Assembly (NCBI GenBank): GCA_021808445.1
Contig: JAKBBP010000005.1
Coordinates: 1 to 64,000 of the forward strand
Source: Pseudomonadota bacterium
GTDB lineage: Bacteria > Pseudomonadota > Gammaproteobacteria > Burkholderiales > Burkholderiaceae_C
DNA length: 64,000 nt
Direction of reading: 5' to 3'
Shown: piece after piece, positions 41,802 through 51,287 of the stretch
Layout: each line of letters begins with the position of its first letter
Position numbering within the stretch: position 1 is the stretch's first letter
The notes under the pieces: model-generated
Seen by the model: the letters and a program-made list of their open reading frames with translations, nothing else
Database searches by the model: none
Told to the model about the DNA's origin: nothing
Translations under genes and position numbers: made by a program

Positions 41802-43535
41802 ATGCACAAGCGAATTTCCTCCCGTCCTCTGCGTTTTGCGATGCTGCCCGCGGCAGCGGCGGTCGCGCTGGCCCTGAGCGCCTGCGGCGGCGGCGGTGGC
41901 GGGGGATCCGGCCCCGGAGGGGTTTCGCTCAGCGGCGCGGCCATCGACGCCCCGCTGCCCGGTGCCGCCATCACCATCACCTCGGGAGCTCCGCTGGCCG
42001 ACGGCGGAACGACCATCGGCACGGCCACGGCCAACTCGCAGGGCTCCTTCACCCTCAGCGTGACCCTGCCCAGCGGCAGCGTGCCCATCTTCGCGAATGC
42101 CGCCGCGGTGGGCGGCAGCGCCGGCTCCACCTCGGTGGAGCTCAGCAGCTACCTCGGCCAGTCCGACGTGCTGGCCAGCGTAGGCACCCTGAGTACCATC
42201 AACCTGCCCGATCTGGACATCAGCCCGGTGAGCACTGCGGCGCTGGCGGTGTACGCGCAGACCCATGGCGGCAGCTACTCCACGCTGGGCCCGGCCACCT
42301 ACGCCAGCACCATCGCCACCTACCGCAACGACATCCTGGCCATCGCCGCCGCCGTGAAGGCCGTGGGCGACAACTACTGCACGCCGCAGGCCAGCGTCAG
42401 CTCGACCACGGACCTGGCACGCCTGATCGCCTCCAGCGCCACGCTGAGCTCCAGCGCCAGCGCGTCCACCACGCTGGCCACGGCCGCCGCCGTGCTCGGC
42501 GGCTCCTGCGCACAGGCGCTTCCGGCGCTGCAGGTGGCCATCCTGGCCGACCCCGACTTCGCCCCCGAACTCGACCTGGGCGACGTGATCGACGCGAATG
42601 TGCAAAGCGTGGTCCCTGGCAACTACCAGTTGCAGGCCCTGGTGGCGGAAACTCCGGTGAACTGGGACGTCAACACTGGAACCGGCTCGGTGAACACCCC
42701 CGGGACGCCCAACCCTGCCGAGGTGGTGGTCGATCCCAGCGTCACCATCGACGCATCGGGCAATGTCAGCTCCAGCGACTCCATGGTCTCGGGCACCCTG
42801 GTGGGCAATCTGCTGACCCTGAACCTCAAGGACAGTGCCGGCCACTCCTACCTGGTGCGCGCCAAGATCGCCTCCCTGCCCAGCAATCTGTCCAGCCAGC
42901 AGGCCTATGTGGTCCAGGGCGGGGCCGTCAACACCAGCAGCCAGCTGCTGGCCAGCTTCTCCGCCGCGCTGGCGCCGGCCACCGCGGTTCCGGTCTGGAA
43001 CGGCTTCACGCCGCACGCCACGGAGGACGGCGGCGCGAGCTGCGCCAGCGGCCAGTACCCCTTGCGCTTCGATCTCGACGGACTGTCGTCCGGAGGGCAT
43101 TCGGATTCGGTGGGCAGCCTGGGCGCCTGCGTGACCCCCAGCAGCAGCGGCTGGTCCATGAGCCTGGCCAAATTCAGCGCGATCTCCGGCGACGACGGCG
43201 AGGGGCACAGCTTCACCATGCCCCTGGTCGACACCCTGACCCAGGGCACCGGCACCACCCCGAGCACCACCATCACCTGGAGCGAGGCGGCCAGTCCGGC
43301 GGCTCCCTTCATCCTGGAGGCTCCGGACCTGAACCTGACGGTGAGCAACAGCGCCACGTCGACCTCGACCAACTACTCCGGCAACGCCTACTACGTGATG
43401 GGAACCCATGCCGTGGTGGTGTCCTCCAGCAGCGGCTCCAACGTGGTGCTCAACCTGCAGGACCATTTCATGACCCAGTTGTCCGAGTCCAGCCACAACG
43501 ACGGTGGTGACGGCTCGCAGCAAGGCGACCATTGA
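41802..43535 (+). CDS. Large Ser/Thr-rich secreted lipoprotein, unknown function
   Basis: A 577-residue protein with signal peptide and lipobox LSAC (ALALSACGGGGGGGSGP); the poly-Gly after Cys is a flexible tether. GVSLSGAAIDAPLPGAAITITSG with GTATANSQGSFTLSVTLP resembles carboxypeptidase-regulatory-like beta domains. The rest is rich in Ser, Thr, Ala and short of charged residues, like surface proteins, and I recognise no enzyme motif. ATG 41802 has AGGAG eight bases upstream. Its TGA shares a base with the ATG of the EAL gene (TGATG). A strong promoter lies 75 bases upstream. Confidence 0.75.
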   Translation: MHKRISSRPLRFAMLPAAAAVALALSACGGGGGGGSGPGGVSLSGAAIDAPLPGAAITITSGAPLADGGTTIGTATANSQGSFTLSVTLPSGSVPIFANAAAVGGSAGSTSVELSSYLGQSDVLASVGTLSTINLPDLDISPVSTAALAVYAQTHGGSYSTLGPATYASTIATYRNDILAIAAAVKAVGDNYCTPQASVSSTTDLARLIASSATLSSSASASTTLATAAAVLGGSCAQALPALQVAILADPDFAPELDLGDVIDANVQSVVPGNYQLQALVAETPVNWDVNTGTGSVNTPGTPNPAEVVVDPSVTIDASGNVSSSDSMVSGTLVGNLLTLNLKDSAGHSYLVRAKIASLPSNLSSQQAYVVQGGAVNTSSQLLASFSAALAPATAVPVWNGFTPHATEDGGASCASGQYPLRFDLDGLSSGGHSDSVGSLGACVTPSSSGWSMSLAKFSAISGDDGEGHSFTMPLVDTLTQGTGTTPSTTITWSEAASPAAPFILEAPDLNLTVSNSATSTSTNYSGNAYYVMGTHAVVVSSSSGSNVVLNLQDHFMTQLSESSHNDGGDGSQQGDH

Positions 43536-44368
43536 TGACCGCCTCGGTCGCCGCGACCGCTGCGCCGCCACGCCGCCGGGCCCTGCGCCCGGCGCGTGGC
43601 GCGCAACGGCAACTGCTGGATGAGCTGCGCCACGCGGCGCATCGGGGCCAGTTGCGCCTGGCCTACCAGCCCATCCACAGCCTGCGCGGCACCGACACCC
43701 CCGGCTTCGAGGCCCTGCTGCGCTGGAACCATCCCCGGTTCGGCGAGGTCGCCCCCGAGCGCTTCATCCCCCTGGCCGAGCACAGCGGCCTGATCCTGGA
43801 GATCGGGGACTGGGTGCTGCGCAGCGCAGCGGCCGAATGCAAACGCCTGCGGGCCTGCAGCGGCCGCGCCGTGCGCGTGGGGGTGAACGTCTCGCCGCTG
43901 CAACTGGGCTCGCGCGCGACCATGCAACTGTGGCTGCACTACCTGCAGGACCTGGGCTTGCCTGCGGATGCGCTCACGGTGGAAATCACCGAACAGGTCA
44001 TGCTGCGCCACCCCGAGGCGGTGGCCGGGCAGCTGCGCCTGCTGGCCGATGCCGGCGTGCGCATCGCGCTGGACGACTTCGGCGTGGGCTATTCCAACCT
44101 GGCCATGCTGGGCCAGCTTCCGGTGCACGCCCTCAAGCTCGACCGCTCGCTCACCCAGGGCCTGGTGGCCAGCGAGCGCCATCGCACCATTGCCGGCTCC
44201 ATCGTCGGCATGGCCCATCGCCTGCGCATGCAGGTGGTCGCCGAGGGGGTGGAGCAGACCACCCAAGCCGCCATCACCCACGAACTGGGCTGCGACTTCG
44301 GACAGGGCTGGTGGTACGGCAGGCCGCTGAGCGCGGCGCAGGCGCGCCAATGGTTGCATGCCGCCTGA
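43535..44368 (+). CDS. EAL-domain cyclic-di-GMP phosphodiesterase
   Basis: A 277-residue stand-alone EAL protein, no membrane helix and no sensor domain. Catalytic residues are complete: FEALLRW (EAL), VGVNVSPLQL (Asn), VEITEQVM (Glu), ALDDFGVGYSNL (Asp-Asp), ALKLDRSLTQG (Lys), VVAEGVEQ (Glu) and FGQGWWYGRP (Gln). It should hydrolyse c-di-GMP to pGpG. The start is ATG 43535, overlapping the lipoprotein stop; the track start at 43532 is a TTG one codon earlier. Coupling of a cytoplasmic phosphodiesterase to a secreted lipoprotein is unusual. Confidence 0.93.
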   Translation: MTASVAATAAPPRRRALRPARGAQRQLLDELRHAAHRGQLRLAYQPIHSLRGTDTPGFEALLRWNHPRFGEVAPERFIPLAEHSGLILEIGDWVLRSAAAECKRLRACSGRAVRVGVNVSPLQLGSRATMQLWLHYLQDLGLPADALTVEITEQVMLRHPEAVAGQLRLLADAGVRIALDDFGVGYSNLAMLGQLPVHALKLDRSLTQGLVASERHRTIAGSIVGMAHRLRMQVVAEGVEQTTQAAITHELGCDFGQGWWYGRPLSAAQARQWLHAA

Positions 44369-44453
44369 GCGGCCAGGCGCGGGGCGGGATGCGCGATCGT
44401 GTAAGCTACCCCCAGTATCCGACGCGGGAAGGGCCGCAACTTCGGGGGAGACC

Positions 44454-44963
44454 ATGCGCACCGGCAGGTACAAGACGTTTGTCCGTGGAGCGGCCAGCTT
44501 CATGCTGATCGGCATCTGCGGTGCGGCACTCGCGCAGAACATGCCCATGCCCATGCCCATGCAGGCGGGCGCGATGTCGCCGCCGGCCGCCGGCGATGCC
44601 CGTGCGCAAGTGCACTTTCCTCCGGAACTCCGGCGCGAGGTGCTGGCGACCATGCGCATGCATCTGCAGGGGCTGGCCGAGATCCAGCAGGCCATGAGCC
44701 AGGGGCGCTACGACGACGCCGCACGCCTGGCCTCGATGACCCTGGGCATGTCGTCCATGCACGGTGACCAGGCCCGGCAGGAAGCGCGCTACATGCCGCC
44801 CGGCATGCGCGAGCTGGGCGCTCGCCTGCACATGCAGGCCGGCGAGTTCATCCTGGCGGCCCAGGACGCCACCGCCACCGGCGACCACCACAAGCCGCAG
44901 AGGATCTTCGGGCACATGATGCAGACCTGCGTGGCCTGCCACGCGGCCTACAGGCTGCAATAG
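44454..44963 (+). CDS. Cytochrome c'-like protein with C-terminal CxxCH
   Basis: A 169-residue exported protein. The signal peptide (FVRGAASFMLIGICGAALAQ) ends at ALA-Q, then a Met/Pro-rich linker MPMPMPMQ. The helical body (LRREVLATMRMHLQGLAEIQQAMSQG) and a heme motif CVACHAAYR near the C terminus fit class II cytochromes c, in which a four-helix bundle binds one heme with CxxCH at the end. Cytochromes c' bind NO; whether this one does is not readable. ATG 44454 has GGGGGAG just upstream. It lies 85 bases behind the EAL gene. Confidence 0.85.
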   Translation: MRTGRYKTFVRGAASFMLIGICGAALAQNMPMPMPMQAGAMSPPAAGDARAQVHFPPELRREVLATMRMHLQGLAEIQQAMSQGRYDDAARLASMTLGMSSMHGDQARQEARYMPPGMRELGARLHMQAGEFILAAQDATATGDHHKPQRIFGHMMQTCVACHAAYRLQ

Positions 44964-45104
44964 CCCTCGACCCCAGGGGACCGCCATCCCGCGTGCGCGT
45001 TCGCCGGGGGCGGGACCGGCAGCGCGCAATCCCGCATGGGTTTGCAGCTACGCTCGTGGCAACATGGCATCTTGCGCGGCCGCCCGGGCGCGCCTGCCGA
45101 CACC

Positions 45105-46739
45105 ATGCCTTTGCGACGAATCCGCCTCGCCGAGCGCGCCGCGCCGATCCGCTATGCGGCGGCGAGCGCAATCTTCCTCGCAGCCCTCGCGCTGCGTTTC
45201 GCAGCTCTGCCCGTCGACCAACACGCCGGATTTTTCACGTTCTATCCGGCGGTTGTGCTTGTTTTCTATCTATGTGGGACGGGGCCGGGCTTGTGGGCGC
45301 TTGTGCTGAGCGCGGTGAGCGGCCTGTACATCTTCTATCCCCCCTACTGGTCCTGGAGCCTGACGCCCACGTCCGCGCTGGTTGCGCTGTCCTTCGTGGG
45401 ATCCTCGCTGGTGATCGCCGTGGTCATGCGCAGCTGGCAGAATGACAACCGCCGGCTGGGCGAGGCGCTGGCCCGGGTGCAGTTGAGCGACGCGCGCTGG
45501 CGAGCCATGGTCAACGACCAGAGCGACGTGGTGCTGCGCTTCGATGAACAGGGCCGCGTGCTGTTCGCCAACGACACGGCGCAGCGCCTGTTCGGCGAGG
45601 CGGCCCAGCCGGGGCGTGCGGGGAGCTGGCGGCAGGTGGTGCACCCGGAGGATCTCCCTGGGGTGCTGGAACGCCTGGCGGCCTTGAGCCCGGCCAGGCC
45701 CAGCGTGCGCTTCGACTGTCGCGTGCTCGACGTGGACGGCGAGGTGCACTGGATCGACTTCGTCGACCATGCCTTTCACGACCCGGCGCAACGCCTGCTG
45801 GAAGTGCAGAGCGTGGGGCGCGACGTCAGCGAGCTGACCGAGGCACGCCAGGTGCTCGAGGGCGTGGTGCGCGAGCAGCATGCGATGCTGCACAGCGACC
45901 TGCTGGGCATCATCAAGATCCGCAAGCGTGAGACGGTCTGGGCCAACTCGGCCTTCGAGCGCATGTTCGGCTACGAAGCCGGCGAGCTGCTGGGCAAGTC
46001 CTCGCGCATCCTGTATCCCGACGCCGCCTCCTACATGGCCCTGGGGCGCGAGGCCTACCAGGTGCTGCAATCGGGAGGCACCTATCGCGCCCAGGCGCGC
46101 ATGGTGAAGAAGTCGGGTGAAACGATCTGGGTGGACATCAGCGGCACCATGCTTGCGGCCGAGCGTGACGAATCCCTGTGGATGATGCTGGACATCACCG
46201 CTTTGAAAATCCGCGAGCAGCGTATCGAGGCGCTGGCCTACCACGACGTCCTGACGGGCCTGCCCAACCGCGCGCTGCTGCTGCAATTGCTCGAGCGCGA
46301 GCTGGCTGCCCGGCGGCGCCTGGACAACGAACTGGCCGTGTGTTTCATCGACCTGGACAAGTTCAAGCCCATCAACGATGCCCACGGCCACGACATCGGC
46401 GACCAGGTGCTCACGGTGGTGGCCGAACGCCTGCAGGAAAGCGTGCGGGGCAACGACATCGTGGCGCGCCTGGGCGGCGACGAATTCGTGGTGGTTCTCA
46501 CCCACCTGCCCGACGCGATGGTCGTGCGCGATACCCTGCAGCGCATGCTCGATCGCCTGCGCGCGCCGATCGCCCTGGCGAACGGCGCGGTCGCCTGCGT
46601 GTCGGCCAGCGTCGGCATTGCCGTATGCCCCCGCGACGCCCAGAGCACCCAGGGACTCCTGCGTTGCGCCGACCAGGCGATGTACGAGGCCAAGGGGGCC
46701 GGGCGCGATCAGCTGCGGTTCTACGCGCAGGCGACCTGA
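45105..46739 (+). CDS. Membrane PAS-PAS-GGDEF diguanylate cyclase
   Basis: A 544-residue c-di-GMP synthase. The N terminus has DUF4118-like membrane helices (YAAASAIFLAALALRFAAL, FYPAVVLVFYLCGTGPGLWALVLSAVSGLYIFY, ALVALSFVGSSLVIAVVM). Two PAS domains follow (RWRAMVNDQSDVVLRFDEQGRVLFAN and LGIIKIRKRETVWANSAFERMFGYEAGELLG). The GGDEF domain has YHDVLTGLPNRALLLQLL, CFIDLDKFKPINDAHGHDIGDQVL and active RLGGDEFVVV. The inhibitory I-site RGND lies five residues before GGDEF. ATG 45105 is preferred to the track start 23 codons earlier. Confidence 0.93.
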   Translation: MPLRRIRLAERAAPIRYAAASAIFLAALALRFAALPVDQHAGFFTFYPAVVLVFYLCGTGPGLWALVLSAVSGLYIFYPPYWSWSLTPTSALVALSFVGSSLVIAVVMRSWQNDNRRLGEALARVQLSDARWRAMVNDQSDVVLRFDEQGRVLFANDTAQRLFGEAAQPGRAGSWRQVVHPEDLPGVLERLAALSPARPSVRFDCRVLDVDGEVHWIDFVDHAFHDPAQRLLEVQSVGRDVSELTEARQVLEGVVREQHAMLHSDLLGIIKIRKRETVWANSAFERMFGYEAGELLGKSSRILYPDAASYMALGREAYQVLQSGGTYRAQARMVKKSGETIWVDISGTMLAAERDESLWMMLDITALKIREQRIEALAYHDVLTGLPNRALLLQLLERELAARRRLDNELAVCFIDLDKFKPINDAHGHDIGDQVLTVVAERLQESVRGNDIVARLGGDEFVVVLTHLPDAMVVRDTLQRMLDRLRAPIALANGAVACVSASVGIAVCPRDAQSTQGLLRCADQAMYEAKGAGRDQLRFYAQAT

Positions 46740-46769
46740 AGGGCCGGCGGGGCGCCGGCGAGGCGCCCT

Positions 46770-47147
46770 TCAGATCCCCGAGGAGCGCCCGGGCGGCGCC
46801 GACGCGCCCGGGGCCCGGGAATCGGCGGCCGGTTCCGACAGCGAGCGGCCCAGCGGAATGAAGTGCCAGGCAATGCCCAGCACCGCCACCGAGCGGGAGT
46901 CGCCCGCATCGAGGCGGTAGATGGAAAACACCCCGAAGTTGCTGCGCCGGGTGTCCGACAGCAGGTACGAGCGTGTCAGGCCGGGAAGCAGGCCGGCGAA
47001 AAAGCCCAGCGCGCCGGGGGCCTGCTCGATCTGCCTGCCGGCATAGCGCGCGAAATCCTCCAGCCCCGGATTGCCCATGGCCAGCACGGCCACGGCCAAG
47101 GCCACCACGACCAGCAGGCCCGATCGTCTGGATCCAGCGGATTTCAT
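46770..47147 (-). CDS. DUF4359-like exported small protein
   Basis: A 125-residue protein with one N-terminal hydrophobic segment (GLLVVVALAVAVLAMG), probably a signal anchor. The motifs NPGLEDFARYAGRQIEQ and SDTRRSNFGVFSIYRLDAGDSRSVAVLGIAWHFIPL match my memory of DUF4359 (NP..E.Y..F, TRR.NF..FSIY). The role is unknown. The Pro/Gly/Ser tail is unconserved. It starts three bases after the gamma-glutamyltransferase stop on the same strand, so the two are probably cotranscribed. Confidence 0.6.
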   Translation of the reverse strand: MKSAGSRRSGLLVVVALAVAVLAMGNPGLEDFARYAGRQIEQAPGALGFFAGLLPGLTRSYLLSDTRRSNFGVFSIYRLDAGDSRSVAVLGIAWHFIPLGRSLSEPAADSRAPGASAPPGRSSGI

Positions 47148-47150
47148 GGC

Positions 47151-48788
47151 TCAGAAGCCAGCCGCGAGGCCATCGCGCCGGGAATCGCTGGCCGCCACGT
47201 AGCCGCGGTCCGCGTTGTCGTGTTCAAGGCGCCAGATGAACTGGCCCGAGCCGAAATCCATGTAGCTGTCCTCGATGGACTGGATGACATGGCCCCTTGC
47301 CACCAGCTCGCGCACGCAGCCGGGATCCAGCCCGGGCTCCACGTCGAGGCTGAAATCGCGGTTGACCTTCCAGCGCGGCGCGTCGCAGGCGGCCTGCGGC
47401 TGCTGGCCGTAGTCCAGCATGCGCACCAGGGTCTGCAGGTGCCCCTGCGGCTGCATGTCTCCGCCCATGACTCCGAAACTCATCACCGCCTGCCGGCTGC
47501 CCTGCACCTCGCGGCTCAGGAAGGCGGGGATGATGGTGTGGAAGGGCCGCTTGCCCGGCGCCACGACGTTGGGCGAGGCCGGATCCATCGAAAAGCCGTA
47601 GCCGCGGTTCTGCAGCGAGATCCCCAGCTCCGGAACCACCACGCCGGAGCCGAAGCCCATGTAGTTGGACTGGATGAAACTGATCATGCGCCCCTGCTCG
47701 TCGGCGGCGCTCAGGTAGATGGTCCCGCCGGCACGCGGCATGCCGAAGCGGAAGGTCGTCGCGCGCTTCGGATCGATCAGGGCCGCGCGGGACTTCAGGT
47801 AGGCGTCGTCGAGCATCTCGGCCGGGCTCAGCTCCATGGAGCGGGGATCGGCCACGTACCGGTACACGTCCGCGAAGGCCAGCTTCATGGCCTCGATCTG
47901 CAGGTGCTGGGATTGCACCCCGTCACGCGGCAGCGAGGCCAGGTCGAACTGGCCGAGGATGCCCAGCGCGATCAGCGCGGCGATGCCCTGCCCGTTGGGT
48001 CCGATCTCGTGCACCGTGTAGCCGCGGTAGTCCTTGGCGATGGGCTCGACCCATTGCGCCTGGTAGCCCCGGAGGTCCTCCAGGGTCATGGCGCCGCCAC
48101 CGTCGCGCGAGAAGGCGGCGATGCGCTCGGCGATCTCGCCTTCGTAGTAGCTGCGCGGCCCCTGCTCGGCCAGCATGCGCAGGCTGCGCGCGTGCCCGGG
48201 CAGGCGCAGGTGTTCCCCCACCTCCGGGGCTCGCCCGCGGGGCATGAAGGTCTGGGCGAAGCCGGGCTGCTCGTGGAGTTCGGACACCGCCGCCTGCCAC
48301 TTGCGGGCCACGATGGGGGAAACCGCGTAGCCGCGCTCGGCCACCTCGATGGCCGGGGCCAGGAGGTCGGCGAATGGAAGCGAGCCGAACCTTGCGTGCA
48401 GCGCCTCCCAGCCGGCGATGACTCCGGGCACCGTCACCGAGTCCCAGCCGCGTACGGGATGCCGGGCCAGCCCCCCCTGCTCGCCGTGGCGCTTGCGGAA
48501 ATAGTCCAGGCTCCAGGCGGCCGGCGCCGTGCCCGAGGCGTTCAGGCCGTGCAACTCCTTTCCGTCCCAGACCAGCGCGAAGGCGTCGCTGCCCAGTCCG
48601 CAGGACACGGGCTCGACGACCGTGATCACGGCGGCCGCCGCGACGGCCGCATCGATGGCGTTGCCGCCCTGCCACAGAACACGCAGTCCGGCCTGCGCGG
48701 CCAGCGGGTGAGAGGTGGATACCACGTTGCGGGCGAACACCGGCACGCGGGTGCTCGGATAGGGGTTTTGCCAGTCGAAGGAGCTCAT
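47151..48788 (-). CDS. Gamma-glutamyltransferase family protein
   Basis: A 545-residue Ntn-hydrolase precursor. The N-terminal VSTSHPLAAQAGLRVLWQGGNAIDAAVAAAAVITVVEP is the family start; the autoprocessing and catalytic Thr is in RAGGTIYLSAADEQGRMISFIQSNYMGFGSGVV. Late FGVMGGDMQPQGHLQTLVRMLDYGQQPQAACDAPRW is characteristic of the YwrD-like branch. It lacks a signal peptide, so it is probably cytoplasmic and may act on gamma-glutamyl compounds or as a cephalosporin-acylase-like amidase rather than classical periplasmic Ggt. It lies 115 bases after the chemoreceptor gene on the same strand. Confidence 0.88.
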   Translation of the reverse strand: MSSFDWQNPYPSTRVPVFARNVVSTSHPLAAQAGLRVLWQGGNAIDAAVAAAAVITVVEPVSCGLGSDAFALVWDGKELHGLNASGTAPAAWSLDYFRKRHGEQGGLARHPVRGWDSVTVPGVIAGWEALHARFGSLPFADLLAPAIEVAERGYAVSPIVARKWQAAVSELHEQPGFAQTFMPRGRAPEVGEHLRLPGHARSLRMLAEQGPRSYYEGEIAERIAAFSRDGGGAMTLEDLRGYQAQWVEPIAKDYRGYTVHEIGPNGQGIAALIALGILGQFDLASLPRDGVQSQHLQIEAMKLAFADVYRYVADPRSMELSPAEMLDDAYLKSRAALIDPKRATTFRFGMPRAGGTIYLSAADEQGRMISFIQSNYMGFGSGVVVPELGISLQNRGYGFSMDPASPNVVAPGKRPFHTIIPAFLSREVQGSRQAVMSFGVMGGDMQPQGHLQTLVRMLDYGQQPQAACDAPRWKVNRDFSLDVEPGLDPGCVRELVARGHVIQSIEDSYMDFGSGQFIWRLEHDNADRGYVAASDSRRDGLAAGF

Positions 48789-48903
48789 GGGGCGCGCGGA
48801 TGGGGCTGGAGGCGGGATGGCGAGGGCTGTGCCCGCCGTCCCGGATGGCCGACGACCAAGCGACTGTCCTGACAGGACGCCAGCGCCTCGCGAAAAATCT
48901 TAC

Positions 48904-50940
48904 TCAAAACCTGACGAAGGCGTCCCGAGTCAGCACGGGAAGGGCCCCGGTGCCCTCGCGCGACGGGGCCCGGGGCGCGGATGCGTCCCTGCCAGGCTTG
49001 CGGGCGCTACGCTGCGGCCCTGTGGCGCCCGGGTCCGCGGCCTCGCCCGTCGCCCGGCCCGCCTTCGCGCCGGCGTCGCCGCGCGCCAGGCGGAACTGCG
49101 CCACGTCGCGCTGCAGCTCCTGGGCCTGGGCGTTCATCGTCTCGGCGGTCGCGGCCAGCTGCTCGGAAGCGGATGCGCCTTGCTGGGTGGCGATGTTGAT
49201 CTGCGAGACGGCCTGACTGATCTGCACGATCCCCGTCGCCTGCTCGTCACTGGCCGCGCTGATTTCCTCGACCTGGGCGGCCGTGCGGACGATCGCCGGC
49301 ACCATGTCCTTGAGCAATTCCCCGGCACGCTCGGCATGGCCTACCGAGCGCCCGGCCAGTTCACCGATCTGCGCCGCCGAGGCCTGCGACCGCTCGGCCA
49401 GCTTGCGCACCTCGGCCGCCACGACGGCGAAGCCCTTGCCCTGCTCGCCCGCCCGCGCCGCCTCGATGGCCGCGTTGAGCGCCAGCATATTGGTCTGGTA
49501 GGCGATGTCGTCGATGATCGAGATGCGCTCGGCGATGGCCTGCATGTCCTCCACGGTCATCTGCACGGCCTCGCCACCTTCACGCGCCTGATCGGCGACC
49601 TCATGCGCCGTGCGGGCCGTCTGGCGCGCCGCGTCGGCACTCTGGCGCACCGAGGCCTGCGCCTCCTCCAGCGTGGCCGAGATCTCCTCGACCGAGGCCG
49701 CCTGCTCGGAGGCGCCCTGCGACAGGGTCATGGAGGCGGCCGAGACCTCGCCTGCGGCGGTGCTGAGCTGATCGGCGGTGGACTGGATGGAGCCCAGCAC
49801 TCCCTCGAGTTTTCGGACCATGTCGCGCAGGGAGGCCAGCACGCTGTGATGGTCGGTCTCGGCACAGCGGATGGGCACCGTGAAGTTCCCTTCGGCCACG
49901 GCATTGGCGATACCGGCCAGCTCCTCGGGATCGGCCCCCAGATGTCCGAGCAGGCGTGCCAGGGCCCGCGCGAAAGCCGCCGCCAGCGCCAGCACCGCGA
50001 GGGCCAGCCCGGTCTCCAGCCCGACGCCCATGCGCTGGAGCGATTGCTGGTGCTCGGCCCGGGCCGCCAGCGCCGCCATCAGGCTGCCTTGCAGACGACC
50101 CAGGGCATCGATGCGCGCCGTGGCGGCGTCGAACCAGGTCTGGGCATCGAGCCCGTAGTCACCCGTGGAGGCCTTGTCGAGCACGGAGGCGACCATGGTG
50201 TCGACCTGTCGGGAGTCGATGGCCTGCAGCGCGCCGAGCGCGTCCGTATCCGCCAGGGCCCTGAAATGCCCCAGGTAGGCCTGTTCCTTCGCGGCGCTGC
50301 CGATCACATGCCGCAGAGTCGGCAGGTCCAGGGGCGCACGGGCCGCCAGCACGCCGTTGAGCAGGCCGCGCTCCTGGCCCGCCTGCTCGCCGGCGTCGGC
50401 CAGGTCGGCGTAGGCCGACAGGGACAGCGTGGTCGCGGTGTCCCCGGCCGTGCGGGGCGCGGCGTCGACGACCTGGATCAGCCCGGCGATGGCCCGTCCG
50501 TAGCGGGCGATGGCCCCGGCGCTGCTCAGTTGCAGGCCGCTCACGCCCTGGCGCACGCCGGGCAGCGTGTCGAGCCCTTGCAGGGCGGCCGCCAGGTTCG
50601 CCGCGAGACCCCGCGGCAGCGCAGCACCCTGGGCCTGCTCGAGTTCCCGCAGCGAGCCCAACGCGGCATCGGTGGACTGGCGCTGCGACGCGAGGGCGTC
50701 GCCGAAGCGGGCGCCCTTGCTGGCGATGAAGCCCGCCGACAAGCCTCGCTCACGTTGCAGGGAGGCCACCAGACCGCCCACCGCGCGGATGGTTCGCACC
50801 ACCGTGGCATTGCGCCGGGCCGTCTGCAGATCCGTCCAGTCCGAGCGCAGACTGAGCACGATATGGAACACCGCTCCGACCAGGACCAGCCCGAACAACA
50901 GGAACAGCCTGCCCCGCAAGCCCCGAAACATCTGCAACAT
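48904..50940 (-). CDS. NIT-domain methyl-accepting chemotaxis protein
   Basis: A 678-residue chemoreceptor. A first membrane helix ([20 protein letters not shown]) is followed by a periplasmic NIT domain: [39 protein letters not shown] is its core, a fold implicated in nitrate/nitrite sensing. The second helix ([23 protein letters not shown]), HAMP-like segment and the signalling hairpin follow, with tip [48 protein letters not shown]. There is no C-terminal CheR pentapeptide. ATG 50940 has GAGGTG upstream; the track start 57 codons earlier has no membrane logic. An FNR-type site precedes it. Confidence 0.9.
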   Translation of the reverse strand: MLQMFRGLRGRLFLLFGLVLVGAVFHIVLSLRSDWTDLQTARRNATVVRTIRAVGGLVASLQRERGLSAGFIASKGARFGDALASQRQSTDAALGSLRELEQAQGAALPRGLAANLAAALQGLDTLPGVRQGVSGLQLSSAGAIARYGRAIAGLIQVVDAAPRTAGDTATTLSLSAYADLADAGEQAGQERGLLNGVLAARAPLDLPTLRHVIGSAAKEQAYLGHFRALADTDALGALQAIDSRQVDTMVASVLDKASTGDYGLDAQTWFDAATARIDALGRLQGSLMAALAARAEHQQSLQRMGVGLETGLALAVLALAAAFARALARLLGHLGADPEELAGIANAVAEGNFTVPIRCAETDHHSVLASLRDMVRKLEGVLGSIQSTADQLSTAAGEVSAASMTLSQGASEQAASVEEISATLEEAQASVRQSADAARQTARTAHEVADQAREGGEAVQMTVEDMQAIAERISIIDDIAYQTNMLALNAAIEAARAGEQGKGFAVVAAEVRKLAERSQASAAQIGELAGRSVGHAERAGELLKDMVPAIVRTAAQVEEISAASDEQATGIVQISQAVSQINIATQQGASASEQLAATAETMNAQAQELQRDVAQFRLARGDAGAKAGRATGEAADPGATGPQRSARKPGRDASAPRAPSREGTGALPVLTRDAFVRF

Positions 50941-51092
50941 GGCCCACCTCGACGATTTCACGACTGTGCCGCACGGATGGAGCGCGCCTCCAGGCATCCG
51001 AATGGCGAAATGGGCATGAAAACCTCGCTTGCTGCAACGACACACCGAACTCTCTCGCTTGCACGCTGCAAAGGCGGCTCCCCGATGGCGCC

Positions 51093-51134
51093 AAGATAGA
51101 ACCCCCTTCAAACAGGGGGGTTGACGTGGGTCAA
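51093..51134 (-). promoter_or_regulatory. FNR-type site and -10 element of NIT chemoreceptor promoter
   Basis: TTGAC-GTGG-GTCAA (51121-51134) is a perfect palindrome of the CRP/FNR type (TTG-N8-CAA). On the minus strand TATCTT (51098-51093) lies exactly where a -10 hexamer falls if the site is centred at -41.5 and transcription starts near 51086, the class II FNR geometry. The leader would be about 146 bases. Confidence 0.7.
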
Positions 51135-51287
51135 CGCTGCGAGGGCCGGAGGCGCCGCTGGCGGCGACCTGCGGGAAGCCCGCGGTGCTCCAGCAGGTCC
51201 ACCTGGCGCTGTTTCGATGGGCTCAGCCCGGTTCCGATATGCTCGGGATCATTGAGTACCGACAACAATCCTGCAAAAGGACGAGCC

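Noticed and set aside
48866-48878. GTCCTGACAGGAC hairpin between chemoreceptor and gamma-glutamyltransferase genes
   Set aside because: Loop too short for a stable stem beyond five base pairs and no T-tract on the minus strand, so not supported as a terminator.
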